Origin: Frankiaceae bacterium
Lineage (GTDB): Bacteria; Actinomycetota; Actinomycetes; BP-191
Reading direction: 5' to 3'
Assembly: GCA_030840645.1 (NCBI GenBank)
Contig: JAVEEC010000008.1
Location: 1-64,000, forward strand
DNA: 64,000 nucleotides
Shown here: positions 28,150 through 38,098 of the stretch, one piece after another
Numbering within the stretch: position 1 is the first letter of the stretch
How the letters are laid out: every line of letters begins with the position of its first letter
Notes under the pieces: generated by a model
The model's input: the letters and a program-made list of their open reading frames with translations, nothing else
Told to the model about the DNA's origin: nothing
The model's database searches: none
Translations under genes and position numbers: made by a program

Positions 28150-28675
28150 CGGAGTGCGTGATCTCCGCGGAATAGACGCCGGCGGCCAGGCCCCCGGGAA
28201 CGGCAACGTTGATGGTGGGGTTCCAGGTCGCGGAATTGTCGCCGGTGATCCCGGTCGCGGTGACCGCGGAGGCGACGCCGGTGAGGCTGGCGGGGTTGTT
28301 CGCCGTGTAGGTCGCCGTACCCACCTTGGTGATCGTTCCCGCGGTGTAGCTGACCGCGCTGGCGGCGATCGCCGGCCCCGTCGGCGGGGTGAACGCGGTG
28401 GAGATCGCGCTCGCGACCCAGCCGGAGCCCGCGGCCGCGCTGCGCGCGTCGTTCACCTGAACCTGGCCCAGCGAGCCGCTGATCGTGCCGCCGCCGACGG
28501 TGTTCGCCCGGGTCCCGAGGCTGCCGGCGTCCGCGGGGACGGTGATCGAGAGAGCGCCGCCCTGCAGGGTGATCGTCGCGGTGCTGACCCCTGGCCCGTC
28601 CGCCGATGCGGGTGCTGCGACCCCCACCGCGAGCAGCGCGGCAATCGTCGCGATAAACGTGCCGCGCATTATCAT
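28142..28675 (-). CDS. WxL-domain-like secreted protein
   Basis: Signal peptide; ATITLQGGALSITVPADAGSLG..., GQVQVNDARSAAAGSGWVAS, ATWNPTINVAVPGGLAAGVYSAEITHSVV. Confidence 0.7.
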   Translation of the reverse strand: MIMRGTFIATIAALLAVGVAAPASADGPGVSTATITLQGGALSITVPADAGSLGTRANTVGGGTISGSLGQVQVNDARSAAAGSGWVASAISTAFTPPTGPAIAASAVSYTAGTITKVGTATYTANNPASLTGVASAVTATGITGDNSATWNPTINVAVPGGLAAGVYSAEITHSVV

Positions 28676-28862
28676 CAGATATTCTTCGTTCTGTCAGCGT
28701 TTGGCAGAGAAACGGGTCCGCTCTCTGCGACGTTCTTCGACGCCTGAAACCGGTGCCTGAAGCACGTTCGGGTATGTAAACCACACCTCGGCAGGATTCT
28801 TGCGCCCGCGCTATATCGGCAGCGGACATGCCGTACCCACCGGAACGCGACGCGGACTGCGG

Positions 28863-28937
28863 TGCCCCCGGCGGGAGTCGAACCCGCACCTGAGCCGATT
28901 TTAAGTCGGCCGCCTCTGCCGGTTGGGCCACGGGGGC
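28863..28937 (-). tRNA. tRNA with UAA anticodon (nominal tRNA-Leu) and class-I body, 75 nt
   Basis: GCCCCCG/CGGGGGC acceptor + A73; anticodon arm GCCGA-CTTAAAA-TCGGC; T-arm GCGGG-TTCGACT-CCCGC; variable region only ~6 nt. Confidence 0.88.
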
Positions 28938-28959
28938 CGGGCCAGTGTCCCGCGCGGCG

Positions 28960-29754
28960 CTACTTGGCGCGCGCGATCTCGACGGCGCGCCCGAACACCG
29001 CGTCGAGCATCGGCTCGGTGAGCCGCCCGGTGAACGCGTTCTGCTGGCTCGGGTGGTAGCAGCCGAGGACGACGGGACCGGTGTGGCCCAACGGCACCTC
29101 GGCGCCGTGGCCGAACCGCGGGTTGCCGGCCGGCGGCGGGTAGCCGACCGCGACCGCCGCGGGGAACGTCGCGGCCCACGCGAACCCGCCCAGCACGACG
29201 ATCGCCCGCAGCGTCGGCGCGAGCAGCTCCAGGTCGCGTTCCAGCCAGGGGCGGCAGGCGTCGCGCTCGGCGGGCAGCGGCTTGTTCGCCGGCGGGGCGC
29301 AGTGGACCGCCGCCACGAGCCGGGTGTCGATCAGCCGCTGGCCGTCGCCCGCGTGCGTCGAGAACGGCTTGGCGGCGAGACCGGCGCGGTGCAGGGCGGC
29401 GTAGAGCCAGTCGCCGGACCGGTCGCCGGTGAACATCCGCCCGGTACGGTTCCCGCCGTGCGCCGCGGGCGCCAGCCCGACGACCGCGATCCGCGCGCGT
29501 CCGGGACCCCACGACGGCACCGGGCGACCCCAGTACGTCTCCCCGGCGAACGCCGCCCGCTTGTCGTCGGCGACGCGCTCCCGCCACTCGACCAGCCGCG
29601 GGCAGGCGCGGCAGACCGACATCCGCGAGTCGAGGTGGCCGAGGCTGACGGCCGACGCGGCGAGCCGGGCGACGTCCGGCGGCGTGTACGCGACCGGCGT
29701 CTGCTTCGTCGCCACCTCGGCGGGGTGTTCCGAGCCGGGGGCCACCGCCCCCAT
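28960..29754 (-). CDS. Uracil-DNA glycosylase (family 4/5 type)
   Basis: CRACPRLVEWRE, VVGLAPAAHGGNRTGRMFTGDRSG, CYHPSQQNAFTGRLT. Confidence 0.92.
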   Translation of the reverse strand: MGAVAPGSEHPAEVATKQTPVAYTPPDVARLAASAVSLGHLDSRMSVCRACPRLVEWRERVADDKRAAFAGETYWGRPVPSWGPGRARIAVVGLAPAAHGGNRTGRMFTGDRSGDWLYAALHRAGLAAKPFSTHAGDGQRLIDTRLVAAVHCAPPANKPLPAERDACRPWLERDLELLAPTLRAIVVLGGFAWAATFPAAVAVGYPPPAGNPRFGHGAEVPLGHTGPVVLGCYHPSQQNAFTGRLTEPMLDAVFGRAVEIARAK

Positions 29755-30758
29755 CAGGTCACGTCGCGGCGCTGGAACGTCCCGTAGAAGATCCCCAGCA
29801 GGACGCCGAGGTAGATCGCGAGCGTGATCGCGCCCCGGGCGGCCGTGAGGTGGTAGCTCAACAGCGAGGTGTCGCCGCTGAACACGCTGCCGTGCGGGTG
29901 CGCCGCGGTCACCGCGACCTTCTTCGCCATCACGGCGCTGACGTTCGGCGTGACGAGGAAGCGCTGCCAGCCTGGGCGCAGCCCGAGGATGAGGTTCTCG
30001 ACGATGACGAAGTAGACGAACGCCGCCACGATCGCCGCCACGGTGTTGCGCGCCAGCCCGGCGATGGCGTAGCCGAGCAGCGCCGTGATCGAGACGACGG
30101 CCATGCCGCGCAGCACCAGCAGCAGGATCGACGTCTGGATGCCGGCGGTGAGGCCCTCGGTCGAGCCCCGGGTGGCCGCGATCAGGTAGAGGCCGCCGTA
30201 GCAGAACACCTGCAGCGCAGCGGTTATCACCACGACCCCGGTGACCAGCCCGACGGCCTTGGCGAGCAGCACCCGCCCCCGCCGCGGCTCCCAGAACAGC
30301 AGCGCCTGCATCGTCCCGGCGTTCCACTCCGCCCCGATGAAGCTGGCCCCGATGACGACCGCGAAGATCGCCATCGCGACCGCGACGGCCTGCGCCCCCT
30401 GTCGCAGGGCGGTGCGCGCGAACATCCGCGGGTCCTGGTAGAAGTTCGCGGCGTCGAGCGCCGCGCCGTCCCGGGGCCCGAACTCCGGCGGGATCCAGGT
30501 CGAGCAGTCGGTCTGCGGGTCGATCGAGCCCGCCGTCTTGCGGGCCGCGCAGTCCTCGGCGAACTGTCCCCGCAGCCCGCCGGTCACCTTCTCGGCCTGG
30601 CGTTCGGCCTTGCGGTGCGCGCCGGCGACGTCGCGGTTCGAGAGGAAGAACACCCTGATCTGGACGATCAGCAGGATGGCGAACGCGAGCAGCACGACGA
30701 TCCGCACCAGCCGCCGCGACCGGAACCGCAGCAGCTCCGCACTCAGCAGGCCGCGCAT
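29754..30758 (-). CDS. ABC transporter permease (ABC-2 type)
   Basis: Multiple TM segments; ATGA overlaps; adjacent ATPase. Confidence 0.85.
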   Translation of the reverse strand: MRGLLSAELLRFRSRRLVRIVVLLAFAILLIVQIRVFFLSNRDVAGAHRKAERQAEKVTGGLRGQFAEDCAARKTAGSIDPQTDCSTWIPPEFGPRDGAALDAANFYQDPRMFARTALRQGAQAVAVAMAIFAVVIGASFIGAEWNAGTMQALLFWEPRRGRVLLAKAVGLVTGVVVITAALQVFCYGGLYLIAATRGSTEGLTAGIQTSILLLVLRGMAVVSITALLGYAIAGLARNTVAAIVAAFVYFVIVENLILGLRPGWQRFLVTPNVSAVMAKKVAVTAAHPHGSVFSGDTSLLSYHLTAARGAITLAIYLGVLLGIFYGTFQRRDVT

Positions 30759-31669
30759 CAGGCGCCCCCGGTCAGCTCGAGGAACACGCTCTCCAGGTTG
30801 GCCATCAACGGCACCAGCTCGGAAACGTAGAGCCGCTTCTCGGCGAGCGCCCGCGACACGAGCGACGGGTCGGTGACGTTGCTCACGATCAGGTGGTCAG
30901 GACCCGCGGTGACGGCCATGCCGGCGGTACGCAGCACCTCGGCCGCCGCGCCGAGGTCGCCGACGCGCACGCGGACCTCACCGGTCGCCTTGGTGGCCAG
31001 CACCTCGTCCACGCTGCCTGACGCGATCTTGCGGCCGCGGACCAGGATGTCGACGGTGTCGCAGACCTGCTCGACCTCGCCGAGCAGGTGCGAGGAGAGG
31101 AACACCGTCACGCCGTGGGTGCCGAGGGTACGGATCAGCTCGCGCACCTCGCGGATGCCGGCCGGGTCGAGGCCGTTGCTCGGCTCGTCCAGGATGAGCA
31201 GCGTCGGCCGTTTCATCAACGCCGCCGCGATGCCGAGCCGCTGCCGCATGCCGAGCGAGTACCCCTTGACCCGGTCACCGCCGCGGTCGGCGAGGCCGAC
31301 GCGTTCGAGCGCCTCGGCCACGCGCTCGTCGGGCAGGCCCGCGACGCGGGCCAGCAGCTCGAGGTTGCGGCGGCCGGAGAACTGCGGGAAGAACAGCGGC
31401 GTCTCGACCAGCGCCCCGATCTGCCCGATCGTCTCGGGCAGCGCCTCGGGGACGGGCCGGCCGAGTACCGAGATCTGCCCCTCGTCGGGGCGGACGAGGC
31501 CGAGCAGCAGGCGGATCGTCGTCGTCTTGCCGGAGCCGTTCGGGCCGAGGAAGCCGTGCACGCCGCCCTCGGCGACCGAGAGGTCGAGCCCGTCGACCGC
31601 GGCCTGCGGGGGCCGCCGGAAACGCCGGTACGTCTTGCGCGCACCGACCAGCTCGATCACCGCCGTCAC
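30758..31669 (-). CDS. ABC transporter ATP-binding protein
   Basis: GPNGSGKTTTIRLLLG Walker A, YSLGMRQRLGIAAAL signature, LLILDEPSNGLDP Walker B; GTG start 31669. Confidence 0.94.
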   Translation of the reverse strand: MTAVIELVGARKTYRRFRRPPQAAVDGLDLSVAEGGVHGFLGPNGSGKTTTIRLLLGLVRPDEGQISVLGRPVPEALPETIGQIGALVETPLFFPQFSGRRNLELLARVAGLPDERVAEALERVGLADRGGDRVKGYSLGMRQRLGIAAALMKRPTLLILDEPSNGLDPAGIREVRELIRTLGTHGVTVFLSSHLLGEVEQVCDTVDILVRGRKIASGSVDEVLATKATGEVRVRVGDLGAAAEVLRTAGMAVTAGPDHLIVSNVTDPSLVSRALAEKRLYVSELVPLMANLESVFLELTGGA

Positions 31670-31679
31670 GCGCGATACC

Positions 31680-32366
31680 TCAGTGCAGACGCCCGCGCAG
31701 CAGCGCGAGCGTCCGGTCCAGCGCGAGCCCGGTCGCCGCGGCGTCGTGCACCTCGGGGCGGGTGTCGTTGACGAACGCGTGCTCGGTGCCGGGGTAGTCG
31801 TAGACGTCGACCGTGCCGCCGGCCGCCTCGATCGCACTCTTGGCCTGCTGGATGCCCTCGGCCTGCGACCCGCCGTCGCCCTCGGACGTGTGGATCGCCG
31901 CGGCCTTGCCTTCGTAGGACCCCCAGTCGGGGCTCATGCGTTCCCACGGGACCGCGGGGTAGAAGCCGACCGCGACGGTGATCTCCGGCGCGAGCGTCGC
32001 GGACCAGAGCGCGAGGCTGCCGCCCATGCAGAAGCCGACCGCGCCGACGGCCTCGCCGGTCGTGTCGTCCCGGCCGGTCAGGTACCTCGCCGCCCCCGCG
32101 ATGTCCTTGGCGGCGCGGTCCATCGCCAGCCCCATGAGCAGCCGCATGGCCTCGTCGGGCTCGCCGGTCTTGGCGCCGTGGTAGAGGTCGGGCGCGAGCG
32201 TCACGAACCCCTCGCGCGCGAACCGGTCGGCCAGGTCGGTGATGTGCGGCACCAGGCCCCACCACTCCTGGATCAGGATGACGCCGGGGCCGGAGCCACC
32301 GGGCGGCAGCGCGAGGTACCCCTCCGCCGTGTCGCCGTTGCTCGCGAACGTCACCTGCTCGCCCAT
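31680..32366 (-). CDS. Dienelactone hydrolase family protein
   Basis: GVILIQEWWGL, GAVGFCMGGSLAL, YPGTEHAFVND. Confidence 0.93.
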   Translation of the reverse strand: MGEQVTFASNGDTAEGYLALPPGGSGPGVILIQEWWGLVPHITDLADRFAREGFVTLAPDLYHGAKTGEPDEAMRLLMGLAMDRAAKDIAGAARYLTGRDDTTGEAVGAVGFCMGGSLALWSATLAPEITVAVGFYPAVPWERMSPDWGSYEGKAAAIHTSEGDGGSQAEGIQQAKSAIEAAGGTVDVYDYPGTEHAFVNDTRPEVHDAAATGLALDRTLALLRGRLH

Positions 32367-32367
32367 G

Positions 32368-33318
32368 TCACGCTCCCTCGTCCGGACCGGTGCGGCCGAC
32401 CCTAGCGGAAGCGATGCCGTACGCGATCCCGTCGAGGATGTCGCGCTCGCTCGCGACGACCTCGGGCAGCGACCAGCGGCGCATCGTCTCGCGCAGCACC
32501 AGCGCGCCCGCGGCGATCACGTCGACCCGGCCGGGGTGCATCACCGGCAGCGCGGCGCGCTCCTCGCGGGTCGCCGCCAGCAGCATCGCCGTCACCTCCT
32601 CGACGGCGAGCGCGGGGATGCGCGCGAGGTGGATCGCGTGCGGGTCGTACGCAGGGAGGTCGAGCGCCAGCGCCGCGACCGTCGTGACCGAGCCGGCCAG
32701 GCCGACGAACGTCCGCCCCCGCGCCACGTCCACGGCGGCGTCGACGACACGCAGCGCCCGGCCGATCGCGTCGACAGCCGCCACGACCTCGACGGCGGTG
32801 GGCGGGTCCGCACGCAGCAGGCGTTCGGTCAGGCGGACGCAGCCGACGTCGACGCTCGCGCTCTGCGCGACGTCACCGGTCCCGAGCACCACCTCGGTCG
32901 AGCCGCCGCCGATGTCGCAGACGACGTACGGCGCGGCGAAGCCCACCAGCTCCGCCGTCGCGCCGCGGAACGACAGCCGCGCCTCCTCCGCACCCGACAC
33001 GACCTGCGGCGCGACGCCGAGGATCGCGGTGCAGCCGGTGACGAACTCCGCGGCGTTCGCCGCGTCGCGGGTCGCCGACGTCGCGACCATGCGGACGCGT
33101 TCGGTGCGGGTCTCCAGGCAGATCGACGCGTAGTCCCGCAGCGCCGCGAACGTCCGCTCGAGCGCCTCCGGCGCGAGCCGCCCGGTCTCGTCCACGCCCT
33201 GCCCGAGCCGGACGACCCGCATCTCGCGGTGCACGTCCACCAGCGTGTCGCCGTCGACGTCCGCGACGAGCAGCCGGACCGAGTTGGTGCCGCAGTCGAC
33301 GGCTCCGACGCGGGTCAC
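32368..33318 (-). CDS. Ppx/GppA phosphatase family
   Basis: VGAVDCGTNSVRLLVAD, VATSATRDAANAAEF, VCDIGGGSTEVVLG. Confidence 0.95.
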   Translation of the reverse strand: MTRVGAVDCGTNSVRLLVADVDGDTLVDVHREMRVVRLGQGVDETGRLAPEALERTFAALRDYASICLETRTERVRMVATSATRDAANAAEFVTGCTAILGVAPQVVSGAEEARLSFRGATAELVGFAAPYVVCDIGGGSTEVVLGTGDVAQSASVDVGCVRLTERLLRADPPTAVEVVAAVDAIGRALRVVDAAVDVARGRTFVGLAGSVTTVAALALDLPAYDPHAIHLARIPALAVEEVTAMLLAATREERAALPVMHPGRVDVIAAGALVLRETMRRWSLPEVVASERDILDGIAYGIASARVGRTGPDEGA

Positions 33319-33791
33319 GGCGTGACGCAGGGACCGCCGGAGCCCCAGTCCCCCAGCAGTTCCAGCGCCTCGCGGCCGAGCGGGTTGGCGCCGGGCACGG
33401 CCAGCTCGTGCGCGACCAGGACGTGCAGGCACTTCACCCGCGACGGCATCCCGCCGGCACTCGGCGCGCCGGGCAGCGGACGTACGGCGTCGCGTCGCGC
33501 GAGGTAGTCGTCGTGCGCCGCCGCGTACGCCGTCGCGAGGTCCGGCTCGTCCGCGAGCCGTCGCGTCATCTCCGCCATCAGCCCCGATGCTTCGAGCCGC
33601 CCGACCGCCGACGCCGCGCGCGGGCAGGTCAGGTAGTACAGCGTCGGGAACGGCGTGCCGTCGGCCAGCACGGGATCGGTCTCGACCACGTCGGGCAGCC
33701 CGCAGGTACAACGGTGCGCCACCGAACGCAGGCCGCGCGGCGGCCGACCGAGCTGCGCCTCGACCGTTGCGCGGTCCGCCTCGGCGGTCAC
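33315..33791 (-). CDS. DUF501 family protein
   Basis: QLGRPPRGLRSVAHRCTCGLPDVVET...FPTLYYLTCPRA...GGMPSRVKCLHVLVAHEL; GTGA overlaps on both sides. Confidence 0.9.
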   Translation of the reverse strand: MTAEADRATVEAQLGRPPRGLRSVAHRCTCGLPDVVETDPVLADGTPFPTLYYLTCPRAASAVGRLEASGLMAEMTRRLADEPDLATAYAAAHDDYLARRDAVRPLPGAPSAGGMPSRVKCLHVLVAHELAVPGANPLGREALELLGDWGSGGPCVTP

Positions 33792-34327
33792 GGCTTCCGG
33801 ACGGGCGCGCGGCCCGCCGTGTCGACGGTCCCCCAGAGCCGGGAGTACCACGGCCCGGTGCCGTCGACCTTCGCGACGCCGGGCGCGGCCGGCTTGGCGG
33901 GGACCGGCGCCGGCGTCGGCGTGAGCATGATGTACGGCACCTCGCCTGGCCGCACGAAGTGCAGCCGCTCGCGGGCCAGCCGCTCGATGTACGCGGGGTC
34001 CTGGAGCTGCCGCTTGCGCGCCTCCAGCGCGTCCACCCTGGCCTGCGCCTGGGTCTGCGTGGCGCGCAGCCGCGCGACCCGGCCGCGCTGGGCGACGTAC
34101 TGCCGCAACGGCACCGTCAACGCCAGCGCGAGGACGCAGACGACGACGCCGAGGATCGCGGCCCTGCTGGTGACCGCGGTCCGCCGCGCGGCGGGGTCCG
34201 GCTTCCTCGCGGCCGGTGTCCCGACGCCGGTCGTGCGCCGCCGCTGGTCGGGTCGCCGTGCGGCGCTGGCCCTGCGCGCGGTCGCGGGTGTCCGCGACCC
34301 GCCAGGCTTCGGCCCGCCGCGCGCCAT
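33788..34327 (-). CDS. Septum formation initiator (FtsB/DivIC) family protein
   Basis: Single TM, coiled coil, DPAYIERLARERLHFVRPGE. Confidence 0.88.
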   Translation of the reverse strand: MARGGPKPGGSRTPATARRASAARRPDQRRRTTGVGTPAARKPDPAARRTAVTSRAAILGVVVCVLALALTVPLRQYVAQRGRVARLRATQTQAQARVDALEARKRQLQDPAYIERLARERLHFVRPGEVPYIMLTPTPAPVPAKPAAPGVAKVDGTGPWYSRLWGTVDTAGRAPVRKP

Positions 34328-35707
<1,380 letters not shown>

Positions 35708-35884
35708 CTACTGCGGCTCGACCGGAGGCAGGCCGCGCAGCGCGAACGGCAGGAGCACCAGCGCGAGCCCGAAGCCGCCGACCAGCCCGATGCCGCCGCC
35801 GTTGCGCATCGCCGCCGCCGTCCCCGCGACGAAGATCGGCCCGCCGATGACCAGCGAGAGCGTCCGCCAGATCGCACCCTGCAT
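35708..35884 (-). CDS. Small membrane protein (58 aa)
   Basis: MQGAIWRTLSLVIGGPIFVAGTAAAMRNGGGIGLVGGFGLALVLLPFALRGLPPVEPQ. Confidence 0.65.
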   Translation of the reverse strand: MQGAIWRTLSLVIGGPIFVAGTAAAMRNGGGIGLVGGFGLALVLLPFALRGLPPVEPQ

Positions 35885-35894
35885 GTCGCGCTCC

Positions 35895-37076
35895 CTAGTC
35901 GACCGGTGGTAGCGCGGCAGCGTCCCACACCTCGCGCCACGCCGCCTCGTCCCACTCGGCCAGCGGCACGCCGGTCGCGCGCGCCGTCTCCTCGGCCGCC
36001 TCGAACGCCGCGCGGAACTCCCGCGACACCCCGCGCAACGCCGCCTCGGCGTCGACGTCGAACGTGCGCGCCAGCGCCACGACCGCGAACAGCAGCCGCC
36101 CCACCGCGGCGGCCCTGTCCTCCGGCGCCGAGCGTTCGATCGCCGCGAGCGCGTCGTCGGCGTACGGCAGCAACGCGGCGGGCAGGCCGGCCTTGGTCGC
36201 GCGCTTCTGCAGCTTCGCCGCGAGCGCGGTCGCGGGCTGCCCGAGGGGTACGCCGTGCAGCGCGCCCGCGCCCTCCGCGCGTTCGCCCGCCTTGATGACG
36301 TCCCAGTTGTGCACGACCTCCTCCGCGCCGGAGACCGACACGTCGCCGAACACGTGCGGGTGGCGGCGCACCAGCTTCGCCACGATGCCGCCCGCGACAT
36401 CGTCGATGGTCCACGCGGTCTCGTCGGTCCGCTCCTGCGCGACCCGCGCGTGGAACACCACCTGCAGGAGAACGTCACCCAGCTCGTCGCGCAGCGCGTC
36501 GAGGTCGCCGTTCTCGACGGCTTCGAGCGCCTCGTACGTCTCCTCGACCAGATAGGGAGCGAGCGACGAGTGCGTCTGCTCCGCGTCCCACGGGCAGCCG
36601 CCCGGCGAGCGCAGCCGGTCCATCGTCGACACGAGGTCGAGCAGCCGCGCGCCCGGCAGGTCGTACGAGCCGTAGACGACCTCCAGCTCGACGCCGCCCT
36701 CGCGGGCGGCGACGTCGCCGAGCGCCCGGACGAACGCCGGGTCGCCGCCGGGCGACGCGAGCCAGACCGCCGTACGGCCGTCGCGGGCGCGGTCGCGGAA
36801 CAGGTGCGCGAGCGCCGCCGCGGACGGGTCACCGCCGCCGAGCAGGTACGACACGGTCTGCCCCGCCGGGCCGTCCTCGGGCCGCAGCACGGTGACCGTG
36901 ACGCCCGCCGCGTCGAGGAACGGCAGCTGCGGGTGCTCCGGGTCGGCGCAGCAGACGTCGCCGCTGCGCAGCTCGTCCCACGCCGCCCACGAGAGCAGTC
37001 CGGGCGCGACGCGGTGGGTGTTGGCGACCAGCACCAGCCGGTCCATCGATCCGCCGAACGCGGGCGTCTCGGTCAC
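35895..37076 (-). CDS. mazG: MazG family nucleoside triphosphate pyrophosphohydrolase
   Basis: LRSPGGCPWDAEQTHSSLAPYLVEETYEALEAV, DELGDVLLQVVFHA; GTGA overlap with the surA-like gene. Confidence 0.93.
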   Translation of the reverse strand: MTETPAFGGSMDRLVLVANTHRVAPGLLSWAAWDELRSGDVCCADPEHPQLPFLDAAGVTVTVLRPEDGPAGQTVSYLLGGGDPSAAALAHLFRDRARDGRTAVWLASPGGDPAFVRALGDVAAREGGVELEVVYGSYDLPGARLLDLVSTMDRLRSPGGCPWDAEQTHSSLAPYLVEETYEALEAVENGDLDALRDELGDVLLQVVFHARVAQERTDETAWTIDDVAGGIVAKLVRRHPHVFGDVSVSGAEEVVHNWDVIKAGERAEGAGALHGVPLGQPATALAAKLQKRATKAGLPAALLPYADDALAAIERSAPEDRAAAVGRLLFAVVALARTFDVDAEAALRGVSREFRAAFEAAEETARATGVPLAEWDEAAWREVWDAAALPPVD

Positions 37077-38098
37077 GGCCCGCCCGTGGCCGCGGGCGGC
37101 GCGGGCTGCGGCTGGTTCTGGCCGGGGCTCGGCGCGGGCGACGAGAGGTCGTCGCCGCTGACCGCGACGACGCCGTTGCCGTTGGGGTCCCAGCCGCCGA
37201 AGCGCGGGTTGACCTTGACCTTCAGCCGCTTGGTGAGGTCGGTCATGTAGGCGGCGAGCTTCTGCTCGCGGGCCTGCCCGATGACCGTGCGGCGCAGCTC
37301 GTCGCGCGCCTGCGCGAACGTCGTCGTCCGCCGCTCGATCACCTTGACGACCTCGTACCCCGACTCCGCCTTGATCGGCCCGACGATCGAGCCGGTCTGC
37401 CCGGTGAAGATCGCCTTCTCGAACGACGCCTGGAACTTGCCGTCGCCGTTGCCGATCTGCCCGAGGTCGCCGCCCTCGGTGTTGGTGTTCGCGTCCTGCG
37501 AGTACTTCTTCGCCAGCGCCGCGAAGTCGGCGCCGGGCTTGCGCGCCTCTGTCGCGACGGTCGCCGCGGTCGCGGCGTCCTTCACCAGGATGTGCGCGAT
37601 GTGCGCGACGTCGAGCTGCGGCAGCGCCTTCGCGTACGCCTCGGTGAGCTGCTTCTCGGTCACGACGACGTCCGCGACCAGCTTGTCCGCGACGGCGTCG
37701 CGCAGGACCAGGTCGTGCGTCGCGTCCCGGAGGTCCTCCTTGGCGACGCCCTGCGCCGCTGCCTGGGCCTCGAGCTGCTGCTGGCCGCCGGCGTTGTCGG
37801 CGAACCGCTTGAGCTGGGCGTCGACCTGCGCCTCGGTGACCGTGACGCCGAGCCGTTGCGCGGCGACCTCGATGAGGTGCGCGGAGATCAGGCGGTTCAG
37901 CCACTGCCGCTGGTACTCGTCCTTGGGGTGGGACTGCGCGAACGCCTTGTTCTCGTAGCCGCGCGTCACGCGGGTCGTCAGCGCCGAGGTCGTGATCCGC
38001 GTGTCGCCCACGCGGGCCGCGACACCGGCGCCGGTCCGCGCGCAGCCCGCGAGGGTCAGGCAGGCGAGGGCGAGCGCCCCGAGACGGCGAACGTTCAC
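37073..38098 (-). CDS. SurA N-terminal/PpiC-type peptidylprolyl isomerase lipoprotein
   Basis: Lipobox LTLAGC; VAHIAHILVKDAATAATVATEARKPGADFAALAKKYSQDANTNTEGGDLG parvulin motif. Confidence 0.92.
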   Translation of the reverse strand: MNVRRLGALALACLTLAGCARTGAGVAARVGDTRITTSALTTRVTRGYENKAFAQSHPKDEYQRQWLNRLISAHLIEVAAQRLGVTVTEAQVDAQLKRFADNAGGQQQLEAQAAAQGVAKEDLRDATHDLVLRDAVADKLVADVVVTEKQLTEAYAKALPQLDVAHIAHILVKDAATAATVATEARKPGADFAALAKKYSQDANTNTEGGDLGQIGNGDGKFQASFEKAIFTGQTGSIVGPIKAESGYEVVKVIERRTTTFAQARDELRRTVIGQAREQKLAAYMTDLTKRLKVKVNPRFGGWDPNGNGVVAVSGDDLSSPAPSPGQNQPQPAPPAATGGP

